Of a stretch of DNA of 64,000 bases, positions 28,232-36,204 are shown in pieces (within the stretch, counting starts at the first letter, position 1; every line of letters begins with the position of its first letter). This DNA comes from Olsenella sp. kh2p3. GTDB lineage: Bacteria; Actinomycetota; Coriobacteriia; Coriobacteriales; Atopobiaceae. Location of the stretch: NCBI GenBank assembly GCA_900119625.1, contig FPKD01000001.1, positions 620,001 to 684,000 of the forward strand. Reading direction: 5' to 3'. The notes under the pieces are model-generated. The model did no database searches. It had not been told where the DNA came from and saw nothing but the letters and a program-made list of their open reading frames with translations. A program made the position numbers and the translations under genes.

Positions 28232-28948
28232 ATGGCGCGGCGTGACGAACGCACGTGTGACGAGAAAATCGAGCTGTCCGAGGAGCTAACGCTCGAAGAG
28301 CCAACGAAGGCGGCACTGGAGGCGGCAGCCAGGCTGGTTGGTAAGACCTGGTATCCAGACGAACCAGCTGCATGGCAGGGTGCCTGCGAGAAGGTTGAGC
28401 TTGCACATCATCTCGAGCACGCAACGTACGTACGCGCCGCAATGCTCAACGGGAGCTTTGCGGGAATCATTGCCGCCGCCCCCACCGAGGCGCACGAAGT
28501 CCGAGCAGCCGCAGACGTGAGCACCCTCTGGTATCGAGATCACCTTCGAAAGGTTGCTCCGTGGGCAATTGGGACCAGCGACGAAGCAGCCATTGGAGCG
28601 TCCCTAGCTCCGGTTACTGCCGAAATGGTCCTCACGCAGGAGTTTCTCAAGAAGCGTGATGCCCGTTCTGCCTGGGAAATCACACTTCTGGCGATTGATC
28701 CCGCATGCCAAGGCTACGGCATTGGGAAAGCCCTTCTCAAGGATGTGGTTGCCTACCTGCAAAGCCAGGAGGCGGCGGGCTTCTTCCTTGCAACCGACGA
28801 CGGCTGTGACTTTGGCTTCTACGACCATCTTGGCCTCGAACGCATTGCTGCCAGAGAGACGCCAATCGCAGCGGAGGGCCTGGGAGAGCAACCATTCCAC
28901 GTCTACCTCTACGGCGCACTGCTTGGAGACCCTTGCGATGTGCAATAG
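28232..28948 (+). CDS. GNAT-family N-acetyltransferase
   Basis: A 238-residue protein. The acetyl-CoA-binding motif A is present near residue 150: ITLLAIDPACQGYGIGKALL. The later FFLATDDGCDFGFYDHLGL fits the GNAT beta5 segment. The N-terminal 120 residues are variable. Translation starts at ATG 28232 after GAGAGG; an open frame to 28082 lacks a ribosome site. It overlaps the GluQ-RS gene by 11 bp, so both are likely co-transcribed, but no functional link is known. The acceptor molecule is unknown. Confidence 0.82.
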   Translation: MARRDERTCDEKIELSEELTLEEPTKAALEAAARLVGKTWYPDEPAAWQGACEKVELAHHLEHATYVRAAMLNGSFAGIIAAAPTEAHEVRAAADVSTLWYRDHLRKVAPWAIGTSDEAAIGASLAPVTAEMVLTQEFLKKRDARSAWEITLLAIDPACQGYGIGKALLKDVVAYLQSQEAAGFFLATDDGCDFGFYDHLGLERIAARETPIAAEGLGEQPFHVYLYGALLGDPCDVQ

Positions 28949-29987
28949 CGTCAAAACGGGAGCTCTCCCTCAGAACCCCACGGGGTTTTCTGGAGTGTCT
29001 GGCGCAACGCAGACAAACCAGCCGGTAGTTGGTCGCTTTGCGCCAACTCCCTCTGGACGCATGCACCTGGGAAACGTCTTCTCGGCCCTCATGGCATGGC
29101 TCTCGGCGAGGAGCGCAGGCGGTCGCATGATAATGCGAGTAGAGGACCTTGACCCTCGGGCTCAGGACCGCGCCGTAGCCGGCCTTCTTATGGACGACCT
29201 CGCTTGGCTTGGCCTTGACTGGGACGAGGGTCCCTACTTCCAAAGCGAGCGCGGGAATTTGTATGCCAAGGCGATCGCGCAGCTTTGCGAGCAGGGCCTC
29301 ACCTATCCTTGCTTTTGCACGCGATCCGAGTTGCACGCGGCAACAGCGCCTCACGCTTCCGATGGTACCTACGTCTACCAGGGCACATGCAGGAACCTCT
29401 CCCCCAAAGAGATTGCCGAGAAGTCCAGGCTCCGGGCTCCCGCAACTCGGCTGCGCGTACCCAACGAGGACGACCCCGCCGGCACTGTCTCGTTTTGCGA
29501 CATGGTCTATGGCCCCTGCTCGGAGGTTCTCGCGCGGGAATGTGGTGACTTCTTGGTGCGCAGAAGTGACGGGGTTGTTGCCTACCAGCTTGCGGTTGTG
29601 GTCGATGACGCCCTTATGGGGGTGACGCAGGTGGTGCGCGGACACGATCTGCTTGGGTCGGTCCCGCGCCAGATGTACCTCCAGCGAAAGCTTGGGTTTG
29701 CCTCCCCCTCCTACGCCCATGTTCCGCTCCTCGTAGACCCGGACGGGCGGCGCCTCTCCAAGCGCGACCACGACCTTGACCTTGGCGTTATTCGCGAGAA
29801 TGGCTATTCTCCCCGCAAGGTGATTGGGTATCTTGCCTCCCTTGTGGGGCTTGCAGAGAAGGGCGAGGAAGTCTCGGCGGACGAACTTGTACCTCGATTC
29901 TCCTGGGATGCCCTTCGCGAGCATAGGGCCGATATCGTGATGGAACATGAGACGCTTCCTCCTTTTGCAGATGCCTCTCGCCCGTAG
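28938..29987 (+). CDS. gluQ: Glutamyl-Q tRNA(Asp) synthetase
   Basis: A 349-residue truncated glutamyl-tRNA synthetase paralogue. It keeps the class I catalytic core: HIGH-like PSGRMHLGN near residue 37 and KMSKS-like RRLSKRDHD near 275, and lacks an anticodon-binding domain. The zinc-site pattern CFC..Y..GTC, known from GluQ-RS, is present (YPCFCTRSELH, YVYQGTCRN). In other bacteria the enzyme glutamylates queuosine in tRNA-Asp. The start is ATG 28938 with GGAG ten bases upstream. No queuosine genes are in the window. Confidence 0.88.
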   Translation: MCNSVKTGALPQNPTGFSGVSGATQTNQPVVGRFAPTPSGRMHLGNVFSALMAWLSARSAGGRMIMRVEDLDPRAQDRAVAGLLMDDLAWLGLDWDEGPYFQSERGNLYAKAIAQLCEQGLTYPCFCTRSELHAATAPHASDGTYVYQGTCRNLSPKEIAEKSRLRAPATRLRVPNEDDPAGTVSFCDMVYGPCSEVLARECGDFLVRRSDGVVAYQLAVVVDDALMGVTQVVRGHDLLGSVPRQMYLQRKLGFASPSYAHVPLLVDPDGRRLSKRDHDLDLGVIRENGYSPRKVIGYLASLVGLAEKGEEVSADELVPRFSWDALREHRADIVMEHETLPPFADASRP

Positions 29988-30038
29988 CCGCGGGACCGAT
30001 AAAGAAAGTTGGGAACGCCCACATCTCGAAAACTGGGT

Positions 30039-30068
30039 TGTGACAAGCCCGCTTTGTGGGGTATCATG
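30039..30068 (+). promoter_or_regulatory. Promoter of tRNA-Ser
   Basis: TTGTGA (30039-30044) and TATCAT (30063-30068) are separated by 18 bp and lie 17 bp before the tRNA. Confidence 0.55.
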
Positions 30069-30084
30069 CTTGGGCACAACGTTC

Positions 30085-30175
30085 GGAGAGCTGACCGAGA
30101 GGCCGAAGGTGCTCGCCTGCTAAGCGAGTATTCCCTCCAAGGGAATCTGGGGTTCGAATCCCCAGCTCTCCGCCA
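30085..30175 (+). tRNA. tRNA-Ser(GCU)
   Basis: A 91 nt class II tRNA with long variable arm. The acceptor GGAGAGC pairs with GCTCTCC, the anticodon loop CTGCTAA gives GCT, and the T loop is GGTTCGAATCC. The 3' CCA is encoded. It reads AGC/AGU serine codons. Confidence 0.95.
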
Positions 30176-30336
30176 GAGCATTAACGTACGAACTTGCCCG
30201 CTAGCAAGGGCGCTTAGTTACGACGTGAGCATATGGGGCCGGGGGCAGCGATGTTCTCGGCCCCTTCGTTTTGCCAACTCGCACAGCAGTACAGAGCAGT
30301 CCGCTTTGCGACAAAAATGTGTGCAAGAAAAAGTTC

Positions 30337-30367
30337 TTGACGTCCGTAAGCATTCGTGCCATATTAT
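30337..30367 (+). promoter_or_regulatory. Promoter of tRNA-Arg(ACG)
   Basis: TTGACG (30337-30342) with TATTAT (30362-30367) at 19 bp spacing, or CATATT at 17 bp, ten bases before the tRNA. Confidence 0.5.
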
Positions 30368-30377
30368 CTAACCGCAC

Positions 30378-30454
30378 GCGCCGTTACCTCAGCTGGATAG
30401 AGGACCTGACTACGAATCAGGGCGTCATAGGTTCGAATCCTATACGGCGCACCA
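30378..30454 (+). tRNA. tRNA-Arg(ACG)
   Basis: A 77 nt tRNA. Acceptor GCGCCGT pairs with ACGGCGC; anticodon loop CTACGAA gives ACG, whose A34 is normally converted to inosine to read CGU, CGC and CGA. The T loop is GGTTCGAATCC and CCA is encoded. Confidence 0.95.
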
Positions 30455-30464
30455 CGAACTTGAG

Positions 30465-30491
30465 AGCCAGGCGAGAATTTCTCGCCTGGCT
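30465..30491 (+). terminator. Terminator after tRNA-Arg(ACG)
   Basis: AGCCAGGCGAGAA pairs with TTCTCGCCTGGCT, followed by ATTCTCTT. Confidence 0.75.
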
Positions 30492-30543
30492 ATTCTCTTA
30501 TCCATGGCAATTGTGCTTGCCGCGCCTCTACACCACGTACCGC

Positions 30544-30936
30544 TTACGGCCTTTCAAAGCTAGGCCTATACGTTGCGCCCGTAGAGCCCAGCGACTGATA
30601 CGCATATGGGACTCTCCGCAAATCGCAAAGATCCATTAGGTCGATTAGGGCATGCTCCCCGTCTTTGAAGTACGCGCGCAAGACAATGCCCGCCTTGTCG
30701 CCTGCAGCCCCATCCCCGAGTAGCTCCATAAGATCACCTATGACGCCCGGAGAGAAAATGGCCCTCAGCTTGTGCGCAGACTCACCATATGCAACGTTAG
30801 CGGAAGGACCGCTCACCTCCTCGCTTACCATGAGCGACCCATCTTCGGCATAACCATACTTGACCACCGTGACGTCATCAAACTGCTTCTTCCGAGAAAT
30901 GACCTGCATTTCTCCGCTCTGCATGTTCTTAGCCAT
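30544..30936 (-). CDS. Hypothetical protein
   Basis: A 130-residue protein, charged and apparently soluble. It starts at ATG 30936, seven bases after GGGGAGGGG, the best reason to believe it is real. Residues about 8-35 (VISRKKQFDDVTVVKYGYAE) and 75-110 show alternating beta/alpha patterning. I do not recognise a family. Its upstream region, shared with the divergent patatin gene, carries a LexA-like palindrome at 31000, so damage-inducible expression is one possibility. Confidence 0.65.
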   Translation of the reverse strand: MAKNMQSGEMQVISRKKQFDDVTVVKYGYAEDGSLMVSEEVSGPSANVAYGESAHKLRAIFSPGVIGDLMELLGDGAAGDKAGIVLRAYFKDGEHALIDLMDLCDLRRVPYAYQSLGSTGATYRPSFERP

Positions 30937-30999
30937 CCTTGACCCCTCCCCATTTGATTGCGTGTTGAAGCTAGTCTACTCTATTGACACAAGAATACA

Positions 31000-31011
31000 G
31001 AACATATGTTC
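31000..31011. promoter_or_regulatory. LexA-like (SOS) box between divergent genes
   Basis: A perfect palindrome GAACATATGTTC, extended to AGAACATATGTTCT, matches the GAAC-N4-GTTC consensus of Gram-positive and actinobacterial LexA. A TTGACA lies at 30984-30989 but no well-spaced -10 for either gene was found, so which gene it controls is unclear. Confidence 0.55.
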
Positions 31012-31123
31012 TCATAATTCACTCACCGGTAATTCTCTTCGGCGAGCGGCATGCGAGGGATGTGGCGGAGAGGAATATCTCCGGGTACTTTAGAACTTAG
31101 TTGTCCGAGGGACGGAGGATGGG

Positions 31124-32077
31124 ATGAGCAAGGTCGACGGAGTAGGCGTTGCGTTCTGCGGTGGCGGCTTCCGCTCGTATGCTGAGGTCGCTGTTGTCGA
31201 GGATCTGGCACGGGAGGGAATCAACATTGGCGCTGTTGCGGGCACATCGATGGGCTCCCTTGTCGCCGCCCTCGTGGGGGCGGGCCTCTCGCCCGAGCGC
31301 GTTGCAGAGCTGCTGGTTGAGTTGGACCGCCGGGTTGTCGAGACGGGCACCCTCAAGAACCTGCGTCTGCGCGTGATTAACATGGTGACCTCAAACGGCA
31401 TCGTCGAATCCGAGAAGATGCAGGAGCTTGCTCGCGGCGTCCTTGGCGAGGCGGGCATCTATACCTTTGCAGACTTTATCATGCCGGTTGCCATGCCGGC
31501 CGTGGACATTGTCTCGGGCGAGCTCACCGTGTTCACAAACGACCCGGAGCTCTTCAAGAGCACGGGCGCTGGCTGGACCTGCATCTCGGGCGATGACCTT
31601 GACGTGGCAAGCTGCGCCTGCGCCTCGGCATCGTATCCTCTGGTCATTGCGCCAACCACCTATAGGGGCCACGTCTACATGGACGGAGGCTGCCGCATGA
31701 ACCTCCCCACTCCACTCTTCGACCGCAGCTCGGTGGATGCGGTAGTGGGCGTGGGAATGATTCGCCAGCTCGAGCCCCTCAATGACCTCAAACCGCTTGC
31801 CATTGCCCAGAGGACCATGTCGTGTGGCGCAAACCAGCTCGACCGCCTGCACGCACAAGCTGCCGACATCTACGTCAACCTGCCCGTTTCCGGCGCAGAC
31901 GCCTTCCAGGCGGGAACCGGCAAGCAGGTCATTGACGAGGCGCGAGAGATGCTTCGCGCCAATCCGGTTGACTGGAGCCCCGCACGGCCCAGCGCCTTCT
32001 CGGCCATGCGCCGCGCCGCCGTGGACGCCATTGCCAGCATGGTCCGTGGCTGGCAGAGCTCCCAGCAGAGCTCCTAG
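31124..32077 (+). CDS. Patatin-like phospholipase
   Basis: A 317-residue serine hydrolase. The nucleophile elbow is GTSMGS near residue 42, the glycine-rich oxyanion loop is FCGGGFRS near residue 11, and the catalytic Asp lies in MDGGCRMNLP near 190. These enzymes release fatty acids from membrane lipids or act as esterases; the sequence does not fix the substrate. No signal peptide is present, so it is cytoplasmic or membrane associated. The start ATG 31124 follows GGACGGAGGATGGG. The LexA-like box lies 113 bp upstream. Confidence 0.88.
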   Translation: MSKVDGVGVAFCGGGFRSYAEVAVVEDLAREGINIGAVAGTSMGSLVAALVGAGLSPERVAELLVELDRRVVETGTLKNLRLRVINMVTSNGIVESEKMQELARGVLGEAGIYTFADFIMPVAMPAVDIVSGELTVFTNDPELFKSTGAGWTCISGDDLDVASCACASASYPLVIAPTTYRGHVYMDGGCRMNLPTPLFDRSSVDAVVGVGMIRQLEPLNDLKPLAIAQRTMSCGANQLDRLHAQAADIYVNLPVSGADAFQAGTGKQVIDEAREMLRANPVDWSPARPSAFSAMRRAAVDAIASMVRGWQSSQQSS

Positions 32078-32101
32078 CCCAACAACGCATCCGCGCACAA
32101 A

Positions 32102-32133
32102 GAGGGGGTGCCGCCGCCAGGCGACACCCCCTC
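32102..32133. terminator. Bidirectional terminator between the patatin gene and serS
   Basis: GAGGGGGTG (32102-32110) pairs with CACCCCCTC (32125-32133). A second hairpin, TGAGACA/TGTCTCA (32136-32164), runs into the serS stop codon. The genes converge here. Confidence 0.65.
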
Positions 32134-32161
32134 AATGAGACAAAGAGAAACTCCCTCTGTC

Positions 32162-33448
32162 TCATGCGAGAGGCTTGATGACCTCCATGTCGCGCATGTA
32201 GGGACGCAGAACCTCGGGCACCGTGATGGAGCCATCGGCGTTCTGGTAGTTCTCCATGATTGCGGCCATGGTGCGTCCAACGGCAAGGCCAGAGCCGTTG
32301 AGGGTGTGGACCAGGCGCGTACCCTTGAACTCCGCGGGGTCCTTGTAGCGGATGTTCGCGCGGCGTGCCTGGAAGTCCCAGCAGTTGGAGCAGGAGGAGA
32401 TCTCCTTGTAGTTGTTGTAGCTGGGCAGCCAGACCTCGAGGTCGTAGCACTTGGTGGCCGAGAAGCCAATGTCACCGGTGCAGAGCGTGACCACGTGGTA
32501 GGGAAGGCCAAGGAGCTGCAGGCACCTCTCGGCCTCGGCGACCATGCTCTCGAGCTGGTTCATCGAGTCCTCGGGCTTGGCGAACTTGACCATCTCGACC
32601 TTGTCGAACTCGTGCACGCGAATGATGCCGCGCGTGTCTCGGCCGGCAGAGCCTGCCTCCTCGCGGAAGCAGGGCGTGAAGGCGGTGTACCAAAGTGGCA
32701 GCTTGTCACCGTCGAGAATCTCGTCCCTGTGGATGTTGGTGAGCATGACCTCGGCCGTGGGGATGAGGTACATGCCGCCGCTCACGTGGTAGAGATCCTC
32801 GTCGAACTTGGGCAGCTGGCCCGTGCCAAAGAGGGAGTCATAGTTGGTAATGACGGGCGGCCACCACTCGGTGAAGCCCGCCTTCACGTGCGTGTCAATG
32901 AAGAAGTTGATAAGCGCGCGCTCCATGAGGGCACCCGCGCCGCCAAGCAGGTAGAAGCGCGTGCCGGCAAGCTTGATGCCACGCTCGAAGTCGATCATGC
33001 CAGTGGAGGGGCCAAGGTCCCAGTGCGCCTTGGGCTCGAAGTCGAACTGCGTGGGCTCGCCCCAGCGACGGACCTCGGGGTTGTCGGAGTCATCGACGCC
33101 ATACGGCACGGACTCATGCGGGATATTGGGGATGGCGGCAACCAGGTCAAACAGGTCCTTCTCGACCTTGGTGCGCTTGTCGTTAAGCTCGGCAATGCGG
33201 TCCTTGCTAGCCGCAACCTTGGCCTTTGCAGCCTCGGCCTCGTCCTTCTTGCCCTCGCGCATGAGCTGGCCCACCTGCTTGGAGATGGAATTGCGGTCCG
33301 CCTGCAGCTGCTCTACCTCAGCAATGACCGTGCGACGCTCCTCGTCAAGCTCGAAGAAGCGCTCGCGATCCCAATGCGCGTTCTGGCGAGAGGCGCAAGA
33401 CTTGTCAACGAGGTCTGGATTCTCTCGCACGAACTTAATGTCGAGCAT
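32162..33448 (-). CDS. serS: Seryl-tRNA synthetase
   Basis: A 428-residue class II synthetase charging serine tRNAs. Residues 1-110 form the long coiled-coil arm that contacts the tRNA variable loop (EEAKA-rich, [20 protein letters not shown]). Motif 2 is [17 protein letters not shown] near residue 260 and motif 3 is [16 protein letters not shown] near 380. The start is ATG 33448 ([10 protein letters not shown]), after AAGGGAG. The family length is about 425. A tRNA-Ser gene lies 2 kb to the left. Confidence 0.97.
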   Translation of the reverse strand: MLDIKFVRENPDLVDKSCASRQNAHWDRERFFELDEERRTVIAEVEQLQADRNSISKQVGQLMREGKKDEAEAAKAKVAASKDRIAELNDKRTKVEKDLFDLVAAIPNIPHESVPYGVDDSDNPEVRRWGEPTQFDFEPKAHWDLGPSTGMIDFERGIKLAGTRFYLLGGAGALMERALINFFIDTHVKAGFTEWWPPVITNYDSLFGTGQLPKFDEDLYHVSGGMYLIPTAEVMLTNIHRDEILDGDKLPLWYTAFTPCFREEAGSAGRDTRGIIRVHEFDKVEMVKFAKPEDSMNQLESMVAEAERCLQLLGLPYHVVTLCTGDIGFSATKCYDLEVWLPSYNNYKEISSCSNCWDFQARRANIRYKDPAEFKGTRLVHTLNGSGLAVGRTMAAIMENYQNADGSITVPEVLRPYMRDMEVIKPLA

Positions 33449-33595
33449 GTGTGAACTCCCTTGCGTATGTGCGACGATATGCCGCAGCGATGTCCGGCGC
33501 GCCAAAGCCGCAGCTGCGGCCCGACGGCGCTCCAAGTATATACTTGTGCGGTATCCGTTGGCCCCTTGCGGGCCCAAAGCCCGGGAGGCTTACGT

Positions 33596-33796
33596 ATGGA
33601 GGACTTCTTCACCTGGCTTTTCACCGACAGGACCGGCGTGGTGTGCCTCGTGATTGGCGGCATGCTGGTATGCCTGCTCATCTCGTTTGTCCTTGAGCGC
33701 CGCACGCGCAAGCAGTACTACAACCACGAGAAGTCTGAGGACGACTGGGACCTCTTTGGCGATGACGACGATGAGGACGAGGACGCCAACAAGTAG
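33596..33796 (+). CDS. Small single-pass membrane protein
   Basis: A 66-residue protein. It begins MEDFFTWLFTDRTG, has one hydrophobic helix (VVCLVIGGMLVCLLISFVL) and an acidic C-terminus (DDWDLFGDDDDEDEDANK). The start at ATG 33596 has GGGAGG eight bases upstream; the open frame further left has no ribosome site. It is divergent from serS and followed by a terminator hairpin. No family recognised. Confidence 0.7.
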   Translation: MEDFFTWLFTDRTGVVCLVIGGMLVCLLISFVLERRTRKQYYNHEKSEDDWDLFGDDDDEDEDANK

Positions 33797-33819
33797 AACA
33801 CAAGGCTGAGAAGAACGTA

Positions 33820-33850
33820 GCGGCACCGGTGCAGCAAGCGACGGTGCCGC
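33820..33850 (+). terminator. Terminator after the small membrane protein gene
   Basis: GCGGCACC (33820-33827) pairs with GGTGCCGC (33843-33850), followed by TTGTTGTG. Confidence 0.55.
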
Positions 33851-33851
33851 T

Positions 33852-34045
33852 TGTTGTGTGTACGAAACCCCCGCTCGGGCGCCATTTTGCCGCCCGAGTG
33901 CAGGTTTTAGCAGCAAGTTTGTACAAAAGGGGCTCTCCGGCGGCAATTTGTCTCCGGAAGGCGCGTTTTGGCAGCAGGTGCGTACAAAATCCTTGTTCCG
34001 GCGGCATTAATTCGCCTGAGTGCGCATTTCCGTGTTGCGCCGCGC
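33852..34045 (-). repeat. 60 bp-period hairpin repeat array 3 (three units, opposite orientation)
   Basis: Hairpins centred near 33886, 33947 and 34007 repeat at 60-61 bp. The first is CTCGGGCG with CGCCCGAG; the others are less perfect (CTCCGGCGGC, TTCCGGCGGC). Loops are T-rich on the + strand, that is A-rich on the - strand. The linkers, read leftward, share TTTTGTACN4-5TGCTGC(C/T)AAAAC, matching arrays 1 and 2 in reverse. The array lies between the convergent 3' ends of the small membrane gene and tRNA-Leu. Confidence 0.8.
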
Positions 34046-34070
34046 GAGAGCAGCCAGGCAAGCGTAAAGA

Positions 34071-34105
34071 AGAGCGCCTCCGCTGGAACCCAGCGAAGGC
34101 GCTCT
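34071..34105 (-). terminator. Terminator after tRNA-Leu
   Basis: A 16 bp near-perfect stem, AGAGCGCCTCCGCTGG with CCAGCGAAGGCGCTCT, around AAC. Read leftward it is followed by TCTTTACG. Confidence 0.75.
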
Positions 34106-34114
34106 GGCAATTCA

Positions 34115-34201
34115 TGGTGCGGGCGAAAGGACTTGAACCTTCATGAGATTGCTCTCATACGGACCTGAACCGTACGCGTCTGCCAATTCCGCCACGCCCG
34201 C
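34115..34201 (-). tRNA. tRNA-Leu(CAG)
   Basis: An 87 nt class II tRNA read leftward. Acceptor GCGGGCG pairs with CGCCCGC; the anticodon loop TTCAGGT gives CAG, reading CUG. T loop GGTTCAAGTCC, and CCA is encoded at 34115-34117. Confidence 0.95.
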
Positions 34202-34211
34202 GTGCTGGGAT

Positions 34212-34240
34212 ATATTACAGCATCCAGCGAAAAATGCCAA
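34212..34240 (-). promoter_or_regulatory. Promoter of tRNA-Leu
   Basis: Read leftward, TTGGCA (34235-34240) and TAATAT (34212-34217) are spaced exactly 17 bp, eleven bases before the tRNA. Confidence 0.7.
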
Positions 34241-34416
34241 CCGAAGTTTGGCAAAAGTCAAAGCTGAAAGGGCGTCGGGTTCAACCCCGAAAGGACATCT
34301 CAACAGTCAAGCGCCACATTCCTCCCGTGCCAGAAACTCCCACCAACCCGTTTAGGTAGAATGTCCTCATCACGGCCAGAAAAAACGAAGTCACAAACGC
34401 ACAACGAGGAGTTGCC

Positions 34417-36204
34417 GTGGGCAGCACCAACCCCACACAGAGCGCCGTGCGGCCGGTCAAGCCCGGCTCGCGCGCCATCCCCGAGGAGACGCTCCTCGGG
34501 CGCTACCGTGTGCTCGCCCGGCGGGGCGCCGGTGGCTTTGGCACCGTATGCACCTGCTGGGACACACGCCTGCAGCGCAGGGTTGCCATCAAGCGCATTC
34601 CGCTGCTTGCCGCAGGGGACTCCACTGGCATCTCCGCCTCAACGGCGGACGAGGCGCTGGCCGAGGCGCGTACCGCCTGCCTTCTCGCCCACCCAAACAT
34701 CGTGACGGTCTACGACTTTGAGACAGACGGTACCTACGCGTACCTGGTCATGGAGTACGTGGACGGCCTCAACCTTGCCGAGCTTCTTGCCCGCGTTGAG
34801 AACGGCGTCCTTACGCACGAGGAGTGCGCCCACGTGCTGCGTTCGGTTGCTGCCGCACTCACCTATGCCCACGAGAACGGCGTGCTCCACCTGGACATCA
34901 AGCCCACGAACATCATGATCGACCGTCAGGGCACCGTGAAGCTGGCGGACTTTGGCATGGCAACGCTCGCCTCGGCTGCCGGCTACGGCGGGGCGCGCGG
35001 CGGCACGGTTGGCTACATGCCGCCCGAGCAGATCCAGGGCCTTCTTGTAGACGAACGCACGGACGTGTTCTCCCTTGCCGTCGTGACCTGGCAGGCGCTT
35101 ACGGGGAGAAGCCCGTTTGCCTCCGCTACGCCCAAGGGCTCGCTCGACGCAATAGTTCGTGGCCCCAAGCCGCCAATCTCCAAGCTTGATCCAAGCCTTG
35201 CCCCCGAGGCCGAGACCGCCCTGCTCCGCGCCCTGTCCCCCACTGCCGCCGAGCGGACCTCCTCCGTAAAGGAGTTTGCGCGGACCATGCTGCCCGAGCT
35301 TGGCGACGGCGCCGAGGGGGCAGAGTCCCTTCGCGAGCTGGTTGACCAGTCCGAGAACGACGACCCGTCCCTTGCCGCCACGCCATCCAGGCTGCCCGCG
35401 CACGTGCGGCTGCCCTGGTTGGCCCCGGCTCTCGAGCGTGCGGCCTCCGCAGTGTGCACGTTTTTTGCCATGCACACCATCCTGCCAGCCATCCCCGGCA
35501 CGACAGACGCCTTTTCGCTGATAGGGGCCCTGGTCTCTGCTGCGGCGTGCGCCGCGTGGCCGCCCATAGGCTCTGCTATCGCAGGCGTTGCCCTCGTGGT
35601 GGCGCTTGCCACGGCACACGTTACGGCGTCGTCATTCCCGCTGGCGCTTGTGACCGCAGCAGGCCTTGCGGTGTGGTGGGTCACCTGCGGCCACACGGAC
35701 CACGTTTCCACCGCAGCCCTGCTTGCCCCCGTCTGCCTCAACTCGCCCGCCGCGGGCGTTGCTCTAGCCGGCTACGGCATGGACCCTCTTCCCGCGGCTG
35801 CCACAGGTGCCGCAGGAGCACTTCTCTCGCTTCTCGCAGGGGCTGCCGCAGCAGGGGGCTTCTCGGCCCAAACAACCGTAGCAGCACTTGTCCCCATCCT
35901 CTCAAGCCCTGCAACATGGGCCATCGTGGCGGGGTGCGCAGCCTCGGCCCTTCTGGCATCTGCAATAGCCATGAGAGGAAGCGTTGCCTCGGGCATTGTG
36001 GGACAGGTTGTGGGTGCCGTCTCCATCACCTTGTTTTGGCTTCTCGCCTGCAGAGTGGAATCTAGCGGGTATTGGTTTGGCCAGATATTGGAGGGCTGTG
36101 GGCTTGCTGTATTCTTGAGTGTGTTTTTGTGTGTGGAAACCGTCCTGAGGGGTCCTCTGGACGAGGACCAGGAAGGCGAGGACTCAGATGAGCTTTCTCA
36201 GTGA
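34417..36204 (+). CDS. Membrane Ser/Thr protein kinase, non-RD type, first gene of the division/wall operon
   Basis: A 595-residue protein starting at GTG 34417 after GAGGAG. The kinase domain (about 28-290) has the glycine loop RRGAGGFGTV, ATP-binding Lys59 (VAIK), HLDIKPTN at 158-165 and DFG at 178-180. The Arg before the catalytic Asp160 is Leu, making it a non-RD kinase, which usually means no control through activation-loop phosphorylation. After residue 330 come about eight hydrophobic segments rather than PASTA repeats. It overlaps the FhaA gene by 17 bp, so it belongs to the same operon as the PP2C phosphatase and RodA-PBP. Confidence 0.88.
   Translation: MGSTNPTQSAVRPVKPGSRAIPEETLLGRYRVLARRGAGGFGTVCTCWDTRLQRRVAIKRIPLLAAGDSTGISASTADEALAEARTACLLAHPNIVTVYDFETDGTYAYLVMEYVDGLNLAELLARVENGVLTHEECAHVLRSVAAALTYAHENGVLHLDIKPTNIMIDRQGTVKLADFGMATLASAAGYGGARGGTVGYMPPEQIQGLLVDERTDVFSLAVVTWQALTGRSPFASATPKGSLDAIVRGPKPPISKLDPSLAPEAETALLRALSPTAAERTSSVKEFARTMLPELGDGAEGAESLRELVDQSENDDPSLAATPSRLPAHVRLPWLAPALERAASAVCTFFAMHTILPAIPGTTDAFSLIGALVSAAACAAWPPIGSAIAGVALVVALATAHVTASSFPLALVTAAGLAVWWVTCGHTDHVSTAALLAPVCLNSPAAGVALAGYGMDPLPAAATGAAGALLSLLAGAAAAGGFSAQTTVAALVPILSSPATWAIVAGCAASALLASAIAMRGSVASGIVGQVVGAVSITLFWLLACRVESSGYWFGQILEGCGLAVFLSVFLCVETVLRGPLDEDQEGEDSDELSQ

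Noticed and set aside
34417-35300. Calling the first kinase a pseudokinase
   Set aside because: Only the Arg of HRD is missing. The ATP-binding Lys59, catalytic Asp160 and DFG Asp178 are all present, so activity is expected.
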